The notes beneath the pieces are model-generated. The model was not told the origin of the DNA and made no database searches. It saw only the letters and a list, made by a program, of their open reading frames with translations. The position numbers and the translations under genes were made by a program. A stretch of DNA of 64,000 bases from positions 23,301-87,300 of the forward strand of contig CBDDLT010000009.1 of assembly GCA_965230755.1 (NCBI GenBank). The letters run 5' to 3'. How positions within the stretch are numbered: position 1 is the stretch's first letter; every line of letters starts with the position of its first letter. The stretch comes from DATFJT01 sp965230755. Its GTDB lineage: Bacteria > Bacteroidota > Bacteroidia > Chitinophagales > Saprospiraceae. This document shows, in pieces, positions 62,670 to 64,000 of this stretch.

Positions 62670-63885
62670 TTACTATGGATGTCCCGGCCTGCCTGTGCAT
62701 CCGATCCACACTGGGTACGCCGAGGTGGAAGTCGACACCGTCAATTGTGGTCGTTATGAATTGGGATTCTGGGATGAAGTAATTAATCCGGGAAGTTGCC
62801 CCGGATCAGTGATGATCAAACGACTATGGGATGCCTATTACTTTGACAATCCTCAGGATAAGGTCGAATGTATTCAGGAAATTCATCTGGAAGACTATGA
62901 GGCCCCGATTATTGATAACTGCATTGACAATATCTACTTGGAGACAGACTCTTGTTGTGATAAACAAGTATTCTGGGAATTACCCATTGCTTCGGACAAC
63001 TGCGGTTTGCTCTCCTTTACTTCCAACTATCAGCCTGGCGATTGGTTTCCTCCAGGAAGTACAGAAGTAAAATATGTAGCGACCGATCTCTGTGGTAATG
63101 TCAGCGAGTGTTATCTCAACATTTTCATCGAATGTCATCGATTTACAGATTATTGTGAGTCCAGTGCGTTGTCCAGTGAAGAGAGTTGGATTGAGTCCAT
63201 TAAGATTGACGAACAAAGCATTATTACAGGAAACAATTGCGGGTATGCCATGTACGATGAGTACCAGATACCGTTTAGAGCGACTCAGCATCATTCCTTA
63301 GAGCTAACAGCCCTTGGGCAAAACAACTCCGAGAGAGGATACTGGAGAGTTTGGATTGACTTCAATCGCGATGGAGACTTTAACGATCAGCTCGAAAATG
63401 TCTTAGATCCCGGTCAGATCTTTTCTTCGAATCAGATCAATACCAATATCTATATTCCTAGTATTGCCAGAAACGGTGAGACCCTCATGAGGGTCAGTTA
63501 TCAGTCAATGGAAGAGTACGATGCTCAGTTGGTTCAAGACTGTTGTGGAGTGTTCGAACAGGGTGAAGTGGAAGACTTTGTTATTCAACTTCAGGGTCTA
63601 TCAACCAACAATTCTGAAGAACTCGAAAAAGAGACCGATTTCTTCGACATTTACCCTAATCCTGCTAATGACAAGCTTAATTTCACATTAAATTATGAAT
63701 TAAATAAGCCTTATAAAATACTGATTAAGAATATTTTAGGTAACACTGTTTACAAAAATACTGTAAAGCGTTATGATAATTCAAAAGATATTATAGATAT
63801 TTACATCATCGAAGAAGGCATTTACTTTTTCGAGCTTTATATTGAAAACAATATTTATCGCAAGCAGTTTATTATATCGCGGTAA
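62653..63885 (+). CDS. 3' part of the frameshifted adhesin: HYR, GEVED and T9SS sorting domains
   Basis: These 410 residues have no ATG or signal peptide at the front; the frame opens with LTCPDDYYGCPG, which matches SIHCPRDYIGCPG of the upstream part. This shows it is the continuation of one gene. A HYR domain follows (SDNCGLLSFTSNYQPGDWFP, ATDLCGNVSEC). Then a GEVED domain (GYWRVWIDFNRDGDFND, FEQGEVEDFVIQL) and a type A T9SS C-terminal domain (FDIYPNPANDKLNFTL to RKQFIISR). Without the frame being restored, the upstream product would lack its sorting signal. Confidence 0.8.
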   Translation: MTCPDDYYGCPGLPVHPIHTGYAEVEVDTVNCGRYELGFWDEVINPGSCPGSVMIKRLWDAYYFDNPQDKVECIQEIHLEDYEAPIIDNCIDNIYLETDSCCDKQVFWELPIASDNCGLLSFTSNYQPGDWFPPGSTEVKYVATDLCGNVSECYLNIFIECHRFTDYCESSALSSEESWIESIKIDEQSIITGNNCGYAMYDEYQIPFRATQHHSLELTALGQNNSERGYWRVWIDFNRDGDFNDQLENVLDPGQIFSSNQINTNIYIPSIARNGETLMRVSYQSMEEYDAQLVQDCCGVFEQGEVEDFVIQLQGLSTNNSEELEKETDFFDIYPNPANDKLNFTLNYELNKPYKILIKNILGNTVYKNTVKRYDNSKDIIDIYIIEEGIYFFELYIENNIYRKQFIISR

Positions 63886-63921
63886 TTATTTAAGATAAAC
63901 AGAGTGGCCTTTGTTTTTTAC

Positions 63922-63958
63922 AGTCCCTTCGCCGTCCAGTGCTGAAGGGGCTTTTTTT
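63922..63958 (+). terminator. Rho-independent terminator of the adhesin gene
   Basis: AGTCCCTTC pairs with GAAGGGGCT (one G-T pair) across a 13-base loop and runs into seven T residues. It lies 37 bp after the stop. Confidence 0.85.
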
Positions 63959-64000
63959 ATTTCCCCAGTTTTTTCCTTTAACTTTAACATGGTCGAATTA

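Overview
The window is AT-rich chromosomal DNA from a member of the Bacteroidota, most likely in or near the Saprospiria/Cytophagia. This rests on family content. Five predicted secreted proteins carry or appear to carry type IX secretion (T9SS) C-terminal sorting domains with a 'PNP' motif. There are two DUF1800/DUF1501 gene pairs, HYR, GEVED, DUF11 and SprB-like surface modules, DUF5777 and DUF5683 proteins, and a membrane-bound TPR-LuxR regulator. Several genes also have the Bacteroidota -7 promoter motif TAnnTTTG just upstream. I see no rRNA, tRNA, CRISPR array, prophage or insertion sequence.

Layout. 1-8.7 kb: a secreted S74-chaperone fibre-like protein (cut by the window edge), lepA, a class IV aminotransferase, dnaK with an apparent operator palindrome, a lipoprotein and a methyltransferase. 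8.8-16.9 kb: core metabolism (biotin carboxylase, tpiA, SanA-like protein, polyphosphate kinase with a PorV-like barrel, a DbpA-like helicase, 5-formyl-THF cyclo-ligase). 16.9-23.8 kb: an ancient tandem duplication of a DUF1800-DUF1501 cassette. 23.8-30.4 kb: threonine catabolism (Tdh-Kbl), thioredoxin reductase with class II aldolase, and a double ABC ATPase. 31.1-33.6 kb: a secreted protein of six 98-residue modules, four of them nearly identical in DNA. 33.7-41.3 kb: fmt, an OmpA-SPOR envelope protein, an RluF-like pseudouridine synthase, a TlpA-like thioredoxin lipoprotein and a TIR-like/SDR fusion. 41.7-48.1 kb: a 1,051-residue DUF11 surface protein with a partner and a TPR-TM-LuxR regulator. 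48.7-57.3 kb: thioesterase, lipB, FMN reductase, UPF0173-ParA-ParB-DUF5683, AlkD-like repair protein, serine hydrolase, GNAT and HMG-CoA lyase. 57.3-59.6 kb: a co-directional set encoding a haem c lipoprotein, an OB-fold protein, YceI and a DUF5777 barrel. 59.9-63.9 kb: a large cysteine-rich adhesin in which C-type lectin domains are nested inside HYR domains; its reading frame is split by an apparent one-base frameshift.

The housekeeping genes look ordinary. The accessory interest is concentrated in the cell-surface proteins (S74 fibre, 98-residue repeats, DUF11 protein, CTLD-in-HYR adhesin), the Tat/T9SS DUF1501 pairs and the TIR-like/SDR fusion. All family names come from reading motifs by eye; no database search was run.
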